NCBI GenBank assembly: GCA_019753175.1
Contig: JAIELK010000013.1
Coordinates: forward strand, 1-64,000
Direction of reading: 5' to 3'
From: Hyphomonadaceae bacterium
GTDB lineage: Bacteria; Pseudomonadota; Alphaproteobacteria; Caulobacterales; Aquidulcibacteraceae
Length of the DNA stretch: 64,000 nt
Shown here: positions 55,043 to 63,816 of the stretch, piece after piece
Position numbering within the stretch: the first letter of the stretch is position 1
Layout of the letters: the number at the start of each line of letters is the position of its first letter
Translations under genes and position numbers: made by a program
Notes under the pieces: generated by a model
Told to the model about the DNA's origin: nothing
Database searches by the model: none
Seen by the model: only the letters and a program-made list of their open reading frames with translations

Positions 55043-56875
55043 ATGGCGCAGCGTTACGCCAATGCGTGGTCTGATCTGGCCACTGGATTGACCGCGGTCT
55101 CGCACACGCAGGCCAGCGTGTTTCGCTGGGGCGTCGTGTTCGTGCTGACGCTGGTTTGGATCGGCGGCGGCTTCTGGCTCTGGCGCGATCTCGGCCCATC
55201 GGAGGCGTTCTACCGCACGATCAGCGCGGTCGGCATGTGGGATGAATATTTCAACGCGCGCGAGCCGCTGCGCGAAGTCGTGCGTTTCGCCGCGATCGCC
55301 GCGCCGGTGGTCGGCTTGCTGTTTGCGTTTTCGGGCCAACTAGGCCGTTCCCTCGCGCGCATCGCCAATCTCAACGCCGCCAATCACATCGTCATCGCGG
55401 GCGACAGCCCAGCGGCGCTGTCGCTGGCGCTGGATTGCCGGCGCCATCAAGACGCGGTGATCCTGATCGCGCAGAGCCTGCCCGTCGAGAGCGCTCTCGG
55501 CCTGCGGCGCAAAGGCGTGATCATCCTTGAGGGCGATGCGCGCTTGGTCGAGACGTTGCGTACGGCGCGCGCGCATCGCGCTGCACACGTGGTGGCGTTC
55601 GAGCCGGATGACACCGCCAACCTCCAGATCGAAGCCGCGGTGCGTCGCCTCGCCGGAGAGATCAAGCGCCGCCGCCCGGTGAGCGTCCATGTCTCGACGT
55701 CCTCGCCGCTGCTGCTGCGCGAGGCGCGGGAAATGAGTTCGATGCAAATGCGCAAGCAGCGCATGAGTACGAGCGTTGATCCAAAACCGTTCTCGATCGA
55801 AGAAATGGCGGCCCGCGCGTTGGTGCAGAAGGAGAGCCAGGCCTTGCTGACGCTTGCGCAACGCCTGGGGCAGGATCGGCTGCACTTTGCGTTCTTCGGC
55901 TTTGACCGCGCCGCCGAGTGCGTGGCCGAGCGCATCCTGATGAGTCTTTGGTCCGCGCACTTCGCGCCGCCGCGGCTCACCGTTCTATGTCCTGATCCTG
56001 CGGGCGCTGAAGCGGGGTTTCGCGCGCGCCACCGCGGGGCGTTCTCGCACCCGCAGGTGTGGGCCGCCGACATAGCCTTCATGTCGTTCAACTGGGACGC
56101 CGCGTCGGTCGGCGAAGAATTGCTGGACGCCGTGGAGCAGGCGCGCGGCAAGCCGACAGCGCTCGTGGTTTCGACCGGCGCCGACCCCGGCAACATCCAT
56201 CTGTCGATTGCGCTGAAGCGCTCTTGCAACAATCGCCTGCGCTGGCCAGTTCCGATCTTCATGTTCGAGACGGCTCAATCGGAATTCTCGCGCCAGTACG
56301 CCAAAGGCGACGAAACCGAAGAGCTGGATGCCTATCTGCAAGCCTTCGGCTCCCACCAGAGCAATTCGACGCGACGGCGCGTCATCGGCGGCCTGCTCGA
56401 TCGCGGTGCCGCGATCGCACACGAGCACTACAACAAGGGCATGGGCAAGCGCGATCAGATGAGCATGCGCGAGTTGCAGGCGGCGACGCGCGATTGGTCG
56501 GATGTGCTCGAAACCTATCGCGCCGCCAACCGCGCTGCGTCCGACAGCGCGATGACCAAAGCCTGGGACGCGGGTTGGAGGCCGGCCGAGAAGGCGCGCG
56601 GCGAGAAGGGCGACACAGCGCCGACGGTTCCGGACGACTTGATGGAGAAGATGGCGCAGCGCGAGCACGACCGCTGGATGGCGGAGCGGCTGATGTCAGG
56701 CTGGCGCCCGGCCGCAGCCGGCGAAGCGCGCAACAATGATCTTATGGTCCACGATAAGCTCGTGCCATGGGACGCACTGTCGGACGCTGACAAGGAGAAC
56801 GATCGTGTGCAGGTCCGCGCCGGCATGGACATCGCGCGCCTGCTGCACAAGGAAGGCTTCGTCAAACGGACATGA
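55043..56875 (+). CDS. Two-TM RCK-like protein with C-terminal RyR domain
   Basis: The ATG follows AGGGGAGAAGC. Two TM helices occur near residues 29-48 and 82-102, with a short periplasmic loop. From about residue 112 a Rossmann-like RCK/TrkA-N domain begins (HIVIAGDSPAALSLALDCRRH), and a second Rossmann-like lobe follows about residues 280-400. The tail from residue 532 (MAQREHDRWMAERLM, KLVPWDALSDADKEND) matches the RyR domain, known mainly from ryanodine receptors. No K+ selectivity filter is visible, so channel activity is unproven. It is probably a nucleotide-sensing membrane protein. Confidence 0.8.
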   Translation: MAQRYANAWSDLATGLTAVSHTQASVFRWGVVFVLTLVWIGGGFWLWRDLGPSEAFYRTISAVGMWDEYFNAREPLREVVRFAAIAAPVVGLLFAFSGQLGRSLARIANLNAANHIVIAGDSPAALSLALDCRRHQDAVILIAQSLPVESALGLRRKGVIILEGDARLVETLRTARAHRAAHVVAFEPDDTANLQIEAAVRRLAGEIKRRRPVSVHVSTSSPLLLREAREMSSMQMRKQRMSTSVDPKPFSIEEMAARALVQKESQALLTLAQRLGQDRLHFAFFGFDRAAECVAERILMSLWSAHFAPPRLTVLCPDPAGAEAGFRARHRGAFSHPQVWAADIAFMSFNWDAASVGEELLDAVEQARGKPTALVVSTGADPGNIHLSIALKRSCNNRLRWPVPIFMFETAQSEFSRQYAKGDETEELDAYLQAFGSHQSNSTRRRVIGGLLDRGAAIAHEHYNKGMGKRDQMSMRELQAATRDWSDVLETYRAANRAASDSAMTKAWDAGWRPAEKARGEKGDTAPTVPDDLMEKMAQREHDRWMAERLMSGWRPAAAGEARNNDLMVHDKLVPWDALSDADKENDRVQVRAGMDIARLLHKEGFVKRT

Positions 56876-56877
56876 AA

Positions 56878-56905
56878 AAACCGGGCTCGTCGCCGAGCCC
56901 GGTTT
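56878..56905. terminator. Bidirectional terminator
   Basis: AAACCGGGCTCG (56878-56889) pairs with CGAGCCCGGTTT (56894-56905) across a 4-nt loop. On the minus strand it continues into a run of T. It serves the RCK-RyR gene and the convergent protease gene. Confidence 0.9.
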
Positions 56906-56920
56906 CATTCATGAGCGCGA

Positions 56921-57832
56921 TCAGTTGTTCGGCCAGCTCGCCCAGTTCGAGCAATGTCCGGCGGTGTCGGTGCCGAGCAACGTTTGCTGGCCGAAGATGT
57001 AGCCCGCGTTCATCACGGCTTGCGGCGAGAGCTGAATTCGGCCGGTCTGATTGTTGATCCGGCCAGTGCCGAAGTGCGCTTGACTCAGCGCGTGCCCAGC
57101 TTCGTGGAGCGCGACGGTTTGCAGATCGAAACGACCATCGCCGGGCACGTCGTTGGGATCGACTTCCCAGGTGAAGCCGTCGTTATAGTAGATTTCCCGG
57201 AAGGCGGTGTCGGTCTTGCCGTTGTTGTCAACATCGGTCGGCGCGCCGCCTGACACCCAAACGAAAGTGAAGGTCACGCCCAGAATGTTGGCGCTGCCGA
57301 GGCGAAGGAAGAAATTCGGCGGCAGGAAGCCCGCGTGCTGCACGTCTGCCGCGATGCCGCCCGTGCCGCCGAACCCGAACTGACGTTGCACAAGTCCGAC
57401 GTCGATGCCGGTGTTGCCGAAGTCGACCAACGGCAGCGTCGAGCACCTCTCGTTTTCCCACGTCGCCATGGCTGCCCGAATTTCCGAGAGTTCGGTTGTG
57501 CCGGCGAGATCGGCGGTCAAGTTGATGTTATCGACCGCGAAACTGATGCCAGTCCCCGGCCCGCCCCACACCCGGCGCGGATCGCCCGGAACGAAGTCGG
57601 CTGCCAATTGGCGGTTCCCGAGATTTCTGAACAGGATCGTTGTGCCAACTTCGTTGGAATCACCGTCCGTAATCGTCTCGGCCATCGCCACACGATAGTC
57701 TTTGCCAGCGGCTTCGAGCTGAGCGTTCAACTCATCAGCCATTGTATAGATATCTTGCGCCTGCGCAGTTCCCGCTATTCCGAGCGCGCCAAGCGCCACA
57801 ATCGCTGAGCGCAGTAGATTTGCCTTCTTCAT
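56921..57832 (-). CDS. Secreted metzincin-like zinc metalloprotease
   Basis: ATG 57832 with GGAGGAG upstream gives 303 residues. A signal peptide ends TAQAQ near residue 25. The extended zinc motif HEAGHALSQAHF near residue 240, with the third ligand His at the end, places it among metzincins such as matrixin-like peptidases. A Met-turn candidate is VMNAGYI. The N-terminal 200 residues form a beta-rich region without a recognised name. It is probably an extracellular protease. It is convergent with the RCK-RyR gene. Confidence 0.82.
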   Translation of the reverse strand: MKKANLLRSAIVALGALGIAGTAQAQDIYTMADELNAQLEAAGKDYRVAMAETITDGDSNEVGTTILFRNLGNRQLAADFVPGDPRRVWGGPGTGISFAVDNINLTADLAGTTELSEIRAAMATWENERCSTLPLVDFGNTGIDVGLVQRQFGFGGTGGIAADVQHAGFLPPNFFLRLGSANILGVTFTFVWVSGGAPTDVDNNGKTDTAFREIYYNDGFTWEVDPNDVPGDGRFDLQTVALHEAGHALSQAHFGTGRINNQTGRIQLSPQAVMNAGYIFGQQTLLGTDTAGHCSNWASWPNN

Positions 57833-58075
57833 GACTCCTCCCGTTTGGTCGATCCCTGATCGAGGTGCGGTTGGGCGCGTGCGCGCTGTCCCACCGAACT
57901 TGCTTCCCCCGTCGGGCGCGGGCGCACTGAAGCACCTTGGTCGCAAGAGTCCAGCAGGACAAATCGAGAATCGGCTTTGAACCCGCTTGCATTTGCAAAC
58001 CAGGATTCATGGTCTAAACACTTTTGGTGCGACCGGAGCTACACCAGTCGTATCCAAGATTACGGAAGAGATACC

Positions 58076-58834
58076 GTGCAGCAGCCGCAGCGTCGTTCGC
58101 TGTATCAGTATTGGGGAGCGGCATTCGCGCTTGCTCTACTTGCCGCGACCACGGCAATTGCTTGGCGAAACACACTGGCTACGACAGAAGCCGCTGCAAC
58201 GACGAACGATGCGGCAGCATCTGCGACGACAGCCATCAGCTCTCCGTTCGCACCGTGGACAGACGCCGGCTCCGCCGACAACGTTGCGGCGCTCTTAGGG
58301 GGCGTACGCTTGATCGGAGTTCGGGTGGCGCCCGAGCCGTCGCGGAGCGGCGCGATTTTCTTGATTGCGGAATCCGATACGGAGCGGGCGTTCCTAGTCG
58401 GCGAGGAGATCGTGCCTGGCCTGCGCGTCAGCGCCATCGCTGCCGACCACGTCCTCGTTGCTACGGGAAACGGGCAGTTGCATACCCTGAGCTTGGATGG
58501 AGAGATGCGCGCGGCGCCCATCGAAGGTGCGTCGCCGCCGCCGGGTGACGCGCGGCCTGGTCAGGATCTGCCGAACGCGCGCGCATGGTTGACCCACACC
58601 ATCGCGCGCCCGGAAGAAAGCATCGGCCCTTCGCCAGGGTGGCGCGTGCGGCCGCCGCTCTCGGAAGCCGCCGCCGCGGCCGGTCTGCAGGTCGGCGATC
58701 TCATCCTCACCATCAATGGCGCCCCGCCGAGCGCCACGAACGAAGCGGCGACAGCGGCGCAGCAGGACATGATTCAGCTGTCTGTGCTGCGTTCAGACGG
58801 CGCGAGATTCACGATCTGGTATTCGGCCAATTAA
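58076..58834 (+). CDS. Orphan GspC-like protein with PDZ domain
   Basis: Start GTG 58076 has GGAAGAG upstream. One TM helix near the N-terminus (YWGAAFALALLAATTAIAW) precedes a GspC-type HR domain, LLGGVRLIGVRVAPEPSR to FLVGEEIVPGLRVSAIAADHVLV. A PDZ-like C-terminus follows, with AAAAGLQVGDLILTINGAPP. In type II secretion GspC links the inner-membrane platform to the secretin GspD. No other gsp genes are in the window, so this is a stand-alone form, or its operon is elsewhere. A 34-residue in-frame extension to 57977 is unlikely. Confidence 0.8.
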   Translation: MQQPQRRSLYQYWGAAFALALLAATTAIAWRNTLATTEAAATTNDAAASATTAISSPFAPWTDAGSADNVAALLGGVRLIGVRVAPEPSRSGAIFLIAESDTERAFLVGEEIVPGLRVSAIAADHVLVATGNGQLHTLSLDGEMRAAPIEGASPPPGDARPGQDLPNARAWLTHTIARPEESIGPSPGWRVRPPLSEAAAAAGLQVGDLILTINGAPPSATNEAATAAQQDMIQLSVLRSDGARFTIWYSAN

Positions 58835-58882
58835 TTCCGCAAGCGCCACACGGTGAGTGCGAGACTTGCAACCGGAGCAGGA

Positions 58883-60301
58883 CTAGCGCGGGTCGACACC
58901 CGATGCGTCCTTGAGCATCGCAATGTCGGCGACTTTCTGTGTGAACAGAGACCAATCGTCATGTTCGGCGATTGGGGCCCACAACGCTTCGACGTCGTCG
59001 ATGACCAGGCTCACCGGCCTAGGGCGGTTGCAGTATTCGTGCGAGGCGGCGCCATCCCGCGATCGGCGCTCGAGCCCCGAGCGAAGATCGCCAAATGCAG
59101 CCTCCTTGTAGCGATCCGCCTGTGGACTTTGCGCCGCGCGGTCGGCGCTGGCGCCGCCGCCGACCCAGTCGTGGAAGAACTGGTCCCAATCTGCGCCTGA
59201 GGTGGTGAGCCAGTCGAACAACACGTTGAGAAATTGGAGGTCGTCTTCTGGCGATTGCGGAGCGAGCTTCAAGCGCGCGAACATGCGCTCGCGCAGCGCC
59301 GCCTGGTATCGCGGAGGAAAACGGCTCATCTGTTTTTCGAGTTGAACGGCAGGAGCGACGAGCGTCAACGCGCTGCCGAGCTGCGCCAACGCCCACATGA
59401 CCGCCTCAGGCTGGCGGCCGAAGGCGTAGAGCCCGGTCTCGTCGAAATAGGCGGCGGTGAAGCCGGGGTCGCTGACCGGCAAGAAGCGCCAAGGCCCGTA
59501 GTCGAAGCTCTCGCCTGTCACGTTGAGGTTATCGGTGTTGAGCACGCCGTGCACGAAGCCGGCGGCCATCCAGCTGGCGGTAAGGCGCGCGTTCGCCTCG
59601 ACGATCTCGCCGAACAGGGAGACCGCGCGTTGTTCGCCGGTGAGGTCGGACAGCTGTGGGTAATAGGCCGCAACGACGTGGTCGACGAGTTGGTGAATGA
59701 GGTCGGGGCGTTCGATGTAGGCCAGGCGCTGAAACGTCCCGAAGCGGATGTGGCTGTGCGACAAGCGCACCAGCACGGACGAACGAGTCGGCGAAGGCTC
59801 GTCGCCGCGGACCAGCGCTTCGCCGGTTTCGAACAACGAAAAAGCCTTCGATGTATAGACGCCCAGGGCCTCCAGCATCTGGGCCGCCAATATCTCCCGC
59901 ACGCCGCCCTTCAGAGTCAGCCGCCCGTCGCCAAAGCGCGAGTAGGGTGTCTTGCCTGACCCCTTGGTGCCGAGGTCAAGCAGCCGGCCCAAGTCGTCGC
60001 GCAGCTGCGCGAACAGGAAGCCGCGCCCGTCTCCGATCTCGGGATTGTAACGCCGGAACTGATGGCCGTGATAGCGCATCGCCAGCGAGTTCGGCATGTT
60101 GTCCGGCAACGGATCGAAGCCGGCGAAATGCGCTTCCCACTCGCCTTCGCCCAGGTGGCCGAGCCCAATCGACCGGGCCCAGGCGTCGTTTCGCCAGCGC
60201 AGGACATGCTGTGGAAAGCGCGCTGGCGCGACGGGGTCGGCGAACTCTGATCCCAGGTCCTTGAACAAAGGGTCGGGTCGATAACTGGCCGGGCCGGACA
60301 T
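58883..60301 (-). CDS. SelO family protein (protein AMPylase, YdiU)
   Basis: ATG 60301 gives 472 residues. The family landmarks are MRYHGHQFRRYNPEIGDGRGFL early, LGTKGSGKTPYSRFGDGRLTLKGGVREIL near 110 and HGVLNTDNLNVTGESFDYGPW near 250. SelO is a pseudokinase-fold enzyme that transfers AMP to Ser, Thr or Tyr. An ATG 10 codons upstream lacks a ribosome site. The gene is convergent with the GspC-like gene and divergent from the LprI-like gene. Confidence 0.92.
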   Translation of the reverse strand: MSGPASYRPDPLFKDLGSEFADPVAPARFPQHVLRWRNDAWARSIGLGHLGEGEWEAHFAGFDPLPDNMPNSLAMRYHGHQFRRYNPEIGDGRGFLFAQLRDDLGRLLDLGTKGSGKTPYSRFGDGRLTLKGGVREILAAQMLEALGVYTSKAFSLFETGEALVRGDEPSPTRSSVLVRLSHSHIRFGTFQRLAYIERPDLIHQLVDHVVAAYYPQLSDLTGEQRAVSLFGEIVEANARLTASWMAAGFVHGVLNTDNLNVTGESFDYGPWRFLPVSDPGFTAAYFDETGLYAFGRQPEAVMWALAQLGSALTLVAPAVQLEKQMSRFPPRYQAALRERMFARLKLAPQSPEDDLQFLNVLFDWLTTSGADWDQFFHDWVGGGASADRAAQSPQADRYKEAAFGDLRSGLERRSRDGAASHEYCNRPRPVSLVIDDVEALWAPIAEHDDWSLFTQKVADIAMLKDASGVDPR

Positions 60302-60424
60302 GAGCGCCTTCACTGAAAAAGCGCAGCACACGCTTTTTTGCTGAACTTGGGCCGGCGCGGACGGTGACGCGTCGGTTCGCTTATGGCAGATATCGGCTCG
60401 GGGACGCAGAGGACAACAGGCGGC

Positions 60425-61498
60425 ATGTCTTTACGCGCTTTGGCCGTCGCAAGCGTATGCACGCTCTCTCTTGGTTTGGGTGCGTGCGAACGCCGTGACG
60501 CCGACGGCAAAACCGATGAAAGTTCAGCCGAGCGTATCGCTGCGGCGCTGGATGTTTGCGCCGAAGGACGCGGCGCCTTCGCCCACAATGTATGCCAGGA
60601 TCGGGAACTCGCGGCGCTCGACAACCAAGTGCGCGACGCCCTGGTGGCGGAGTCCGCCAGCGTATCGGACGCCGGTGCGGCCATGCTGGTCGAAAACCAG
60701 CGGCGCTGGCGCGAAGCGGCGCGCATCGCCTGCGGGATCGTCGACGCGGAGGCGGCGCCGACGGCCGAACAAGAGTCGTGCCTCGAAAGTGAATTCCGCG
60801 CCCGTCTCGCGCAGGCGGCGGAGGTCGTGCAGACGGTCGGCGGGTACACTTTCCAGCGGCTTGAGCTGGTTGAGGCGACACCGGTCAGCGCCGAGATCGC
60901 GTCCGACGCGGGATTGGGCGACGCTGCGCCCGCGGCGGTGCGGCGCGACATTCGATTCCCGCGGATTGATGGCCCGCAAACGCCCGAAATCCAGCGCTTC
61001 AACGAACTGGTCGCGCAGACGCCGCAGTTTGGCTTGGGCGATCTCACCAATGAGGTCGTCGACTACACCATTGCCTATGCGGGCCCGGAGCTGATCTCCG
61101 TTCGGTTCGACACGGCGGCAGACACGCTCGGTGCGGCGCACGGCAGCACCACGTCCAAGGCGGTCAACGTGCTCATGCAAGCCGGGCGGCCACTCCAGGA
61201 AGCGGATGTGTTTCAGCCGAATTCGGGCTGGCAGCAATTCCTGACCGAGCGCGCCGTCGCTGCAATCTCGCGCCAGTTCCGCGAGGACGGCTTTATTCCG
61301 CCTGCCCGCGATGTTCAGGAAAGCGCGACCAAGCCGCATCTTTGGCTCATCCGCGAGGATGGACTGCTTCTGCTGTTCCCGCCCTATTCGTTTGGCGCGC
61401 CGTTCGTGATGGGCGGTACGGAAGTGCTGATCCCCTGGTCGGATCTGCGCCCTTACCTCAATCCTGCGGCGCCCACCCCCATCCGGCCCAGCGCCTGA
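60425..61498 (+). CDS. Lipoprotein with LprI-like N-domain and DUF3298-like C-domain
   Basis: The ATG at 60425 is preferred over one 14 codons upstream. The N-terminus MSLRALAVASVCTLSLGLGACE has lipobox LGAC. A Cys-containing LprI-like helical segment (CAEGRGAFAHNVCQDRELAALD, LVENQRRWREAARIACGI) occupies residues about 45-130. LprI inhibits lysozyme. The C-terminal 200 residues resemble the RsiV/DUF3298 domain (VDYTIAYAGPELISVRF and YSFGAPFVMGGTEVLIPWSDLRPYL). A role in sensing or blocking lysozyme is inference. Confidence 0.8.
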   Translation: MSLRALAVASVCTLSLGLGACERRDADGKTDESSAERIAAALDVCAEGRGAFAHNVCQDRELAALDNQVRDALVAESASVSDAGAAMLVENQRRWREAARIACGIVDAEAAPTAEQESCLESEFRARLAQAAEVVQTVGGYTFQRLELVEATPVSAEIASDAGLGDAAPAAVRRDIRFPRIDGPQTPEIQRFNELVAQTPQFGLGDLTNEVVDYTIAYAGPELISVRFDTAADTLGAAHGSTTSKAVNVLMQAGRPLQEADVFQPNSGWQQFLTERAVAAISRQFREDGFIPPARDVQESATKPHLWLIREDGLLLLFPPYSFGAPFVMGGTEVLIPWSDLRPYLNPAAPTPIRPSA

Positions 61499-61554
61499 CC
61501 TGCGGCCATAGGGCAGGCGCGCGCCACGAAAACCTCGCCTAAGCATTGTTCTCC

Positions 61555-62769
61555 ATGATTCCGCGCGCCGGCTCGCTTATCGCCCTGGTCGCCGTCGTGC
61601 TGATCGGCATGACCGGCTTCGGCGTGTTCTTGCCGATCTTCCCCTTCCTGGCGATCGAGGTCGACGCGTCGCCAACGGCGACCACCATCGCCATGGGCGC
61701 TTATTCACTCGGTCAACTGATAGCCGCTCCGCTTTGGGGCCGGCTGAGCGACCGCATCGGCCGCAAGCCGGTGCTGATCATTGGACTTGCCGCATCCACG
61801 CTCTCTTATCTCTGGCTGGCGCGCGCAGCGTCGGTGGAGGAGTTGGGCGCCGCGCGCCTGTTCGGCGGCCTGATGGCGGGCAATGTCGGCGCCGCTTTCG
61901 CGGCCGCGGCCGATCTCGCCGACGACCGCACGCGGGCGCGCAACATGGGACTGCTCGGCGCGGCTGTGGGCGTCGGTTTCATTGCGGGTCCGGCTTTGGG
62001 GGCGCTGCTGGTCGGTGGTGAGCCGGATCGCGAATCCTTTGCGCGTGTCTGCTTGATTTCCGCAGCGCTTGCGGGCGTAGCCGCGTTGGCGGCGGCGCTG
62101 CTGTTTTCCGAGACGCTGTCAAAAGCAGCGCGCGCCAACGCGCGGTCCCTGCCGAGATCGCGCATGCGGGATCTCCTCGCCCAGCGGCCAGCGCTGACAC
62201 GGTTGGCGGCGGTGATGTTCGTGATGATCGCCGCGCAGGCGTTGATGGAGACAACATTCGGTCTTTGGGCGGACGCGCGCTTTCAGTGGGGGCCAAGCGA
62301 GGTGGGCTGGACCTTGGCGGCGCTCGGGTTTGGCGCCGCCTTGCTACAGGGTGGCGGCGCCGGTGCGGCTTCGCGCCTGCTTGGCGAGCGGCTGGCTTTG
62401 CTCATCGGCCTCGTACTGTTCGCCGCTGGCCTAGGCGGTCTCGCGGTGGCGCAAACACCGCTCGGTGTGGCCGCGCCGCTAGCGGCGTTGGTGGTCGGCA
62501 TCGGGTTGTCGGGACCAGCGCTCAATTCGCTGATCGCGGCGCAGGCCGCCGAGCAGGAGCGCGGCGCGGTGATGGGCTTATCGCAATCGGCGGCGGCGTT
62601 GGGGCGAGCGGTGGGGCCGCTGGGCGCCGGCGCGGCGTTCGAAGCGATCGCCCCTGGCGCGCCCTTCGCCATTGCCAGTGCGCTTGTGTTTGGCGCGCTA
62701 TTTCTGGCGCTGCGGGAGCCGGCGCAGCGTGACGCGACGCGCGGGACGCCAGCGGATCAGTCGCGATAG
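61555..62769 (+). CDS. MFS efflux transporter, TetA-like
   Basis: ATG 61555 gives 404 residues and about 12 TM helices. Motif A reads GRLSDRIGRKPVLIIGL near residue 62, and the family's GLLGAAVGVGFIAGPALGALL lies near 125. The N-terminus FGVFLPIFPFLAIEVDASPT is typical of the drug:H+ antiporter group to which TetA belongs. The substrate is unknown and no regulator gene sits beside it. The gene overlaps the convergent KamA-type gene by 13 bp. Confidence 0.88.
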   Translation: MIPRAGSLIALVAVVLIGMTGFGVFLPIFPFLAIEVDASPTATTIAMGAYSLGQLIAAPLWGRLSDRIGRKPVLIIGLAASTLSYLWLARAASVEELGAARLFGGLMAGNVGAAFAAAADLADDRTRARNMGLLGAAVGVGFIAGPALGALLVGGEPDRESFARVCLISAALAGVAALAAALLFSETLSKAARANARSLPRSRMRDLLAQRPALTRLAAVMFVMIAAQALMETTFGLWADARFQWGPSEVGWTLAALGFGAALLQGGGAGAASRLLGERLALLIGLVLFAAGLGGLAVAQTPLGVAAPLAALVVGIGLSGPALNSLIAAQAAEQERGAVMGLSQSAAALGRAVGPLGAGAAFEAIAPGAPFAIASALVFGALFLALREPAQRDATRGTPADQSR

Positions 62770-63758
62770 GGCCGCCACGCGCCTTTGCTGTCGAGCACCT
62801 CGTAACCGTCCGGCGTCTTGCGAACGCTTGCTCCCGCCAGCGGCGTCTTGCCGTGGCCGCCCGGAATGTCGAGCACGTAGGTTGGTTGCGCCAAGCCCGA
62901 GGCGCGGCGATGCAGCTCGCGCGCGAGCGTTTGGCCTTCGGCCACAGAGCACCGGAAGTGTGACGTGCCGGGCGCGCGGTCGAGGTGATGCAGCTGATAC
63001 GGCTTCACCCGCGCCTCAACAAGCGCGCGCATGAGCGCTTCCAGCGTATCCGGATCGTCATTGACGCCCTTCAGCAGCACGGTTTGGGCCAGCATCGGCA
63101 CGCCGGCATCGACGATGCGCGCGATGGCGGTGCGGGCTTCGTCCGTCAGCTCGCGCACGTGATTGGCGTGCAACACGACATACGTGGTTGCGGCGCTCGT
63201 ACGCAGCGCCTGCGCAAAGTCATCGGTAACCCTTGCAGGGTCGACGACCGGCACGCGCGTGTGCCAGCGGATGATCTTGACGTGAGCGATCGCGGCGAGA
63301 CGAGCAGTGATTTCGCGCACGCGGCGAGGTGAGAGCAGGAACGGATCGCCGCCAGTGAGAATGACCTCCCAAATCGCGCGATGCTCGGCGATGTAGCCGA
63401 GCGCGGCGTCGAACTCCGCAGGCGTCAGCGCGCCGTCGCCTTGCGGTCCCACCATCTCTCGCCGAAAGCAAAATCGGCAATACACGGCGCACACATGGGT
63501 CAGCTTCAAGAGGCAGCGGTCGCGATAGCGATGCACGATGCCCTTGACCGGCGTATGCGCTTGGTCGCCGATCGGGTCGCCCAATTCATCGGCCTGTACG
63601 CGCAGCTCGCGCGCATCCGGCAGGAACTGCGCTGCGATTGGATCGGAGGGGTTGCCGGGCTCGACCAGCGCCTCCATCGCCGGCGTGATCGCGACGGCGT
63701 AACGCGCCGCGACCTCGGCCAGCAGATCGGCGTTAATCGCCAGGTTTCCTTGCTTCAT
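62757..63758 (-). CDS. KamA-family radical SAM lysine 2,3-aminomutase-like protein
   Basis: The 333 residues contain the radical SAM motif CAVYCRFC (Cys 90, 94, 97), preceded by the Lys and Arg-rich segment KLTHVC. ILTGGDPFLLSPRRVREI, VYDRVP-like RWHTRVPVVDPARVTDDF and HLDRAPGTSHFRCS follow, as in KamA/EpmB. EpmB converts lysine to beta-lysine for modification of elongation factor P. No efp or epmA gene is in the window, so an EpmB role cannot be shown. The length equals EpmB rather than the longer catabolic lysine mutase. Confidence 0.9.
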   Translation of the reverse strand: MKQGNLAINADLLAEVAARYAVAITPAMEALVEPGNPSDPIAAQFLPDARELRVQADELGDPIGDQAHTPVKGIVHRYRDRCLLKLTHVCAVYCRFCFRREMVGPQGDGALTPAEFDAALGYIAEHRAIWEVILTGGDPFLLSPRRVREITARLAAIAHVKIIRWHTRVPVVDPARVTDDFAQALRTSAATTYVVLHANHVRELTDEARTAIARIVDAGVPMLAQTVLLKGVNDDPDTLEALMRALVEARVKPYQLHHLDRAPGTSHFRCSVAEGQTLARELHRRASGLAQPTYVLDIPGGHGKTPLAGASVRKTPDGYEVLDSKGAWRPYRD

Positions 63759-63816
63759 TGCGGCGTTCTAGACACGGCGCGGATCGCTGGATAGTCAAAA
63801 GCAACAGCGCCTCGGA

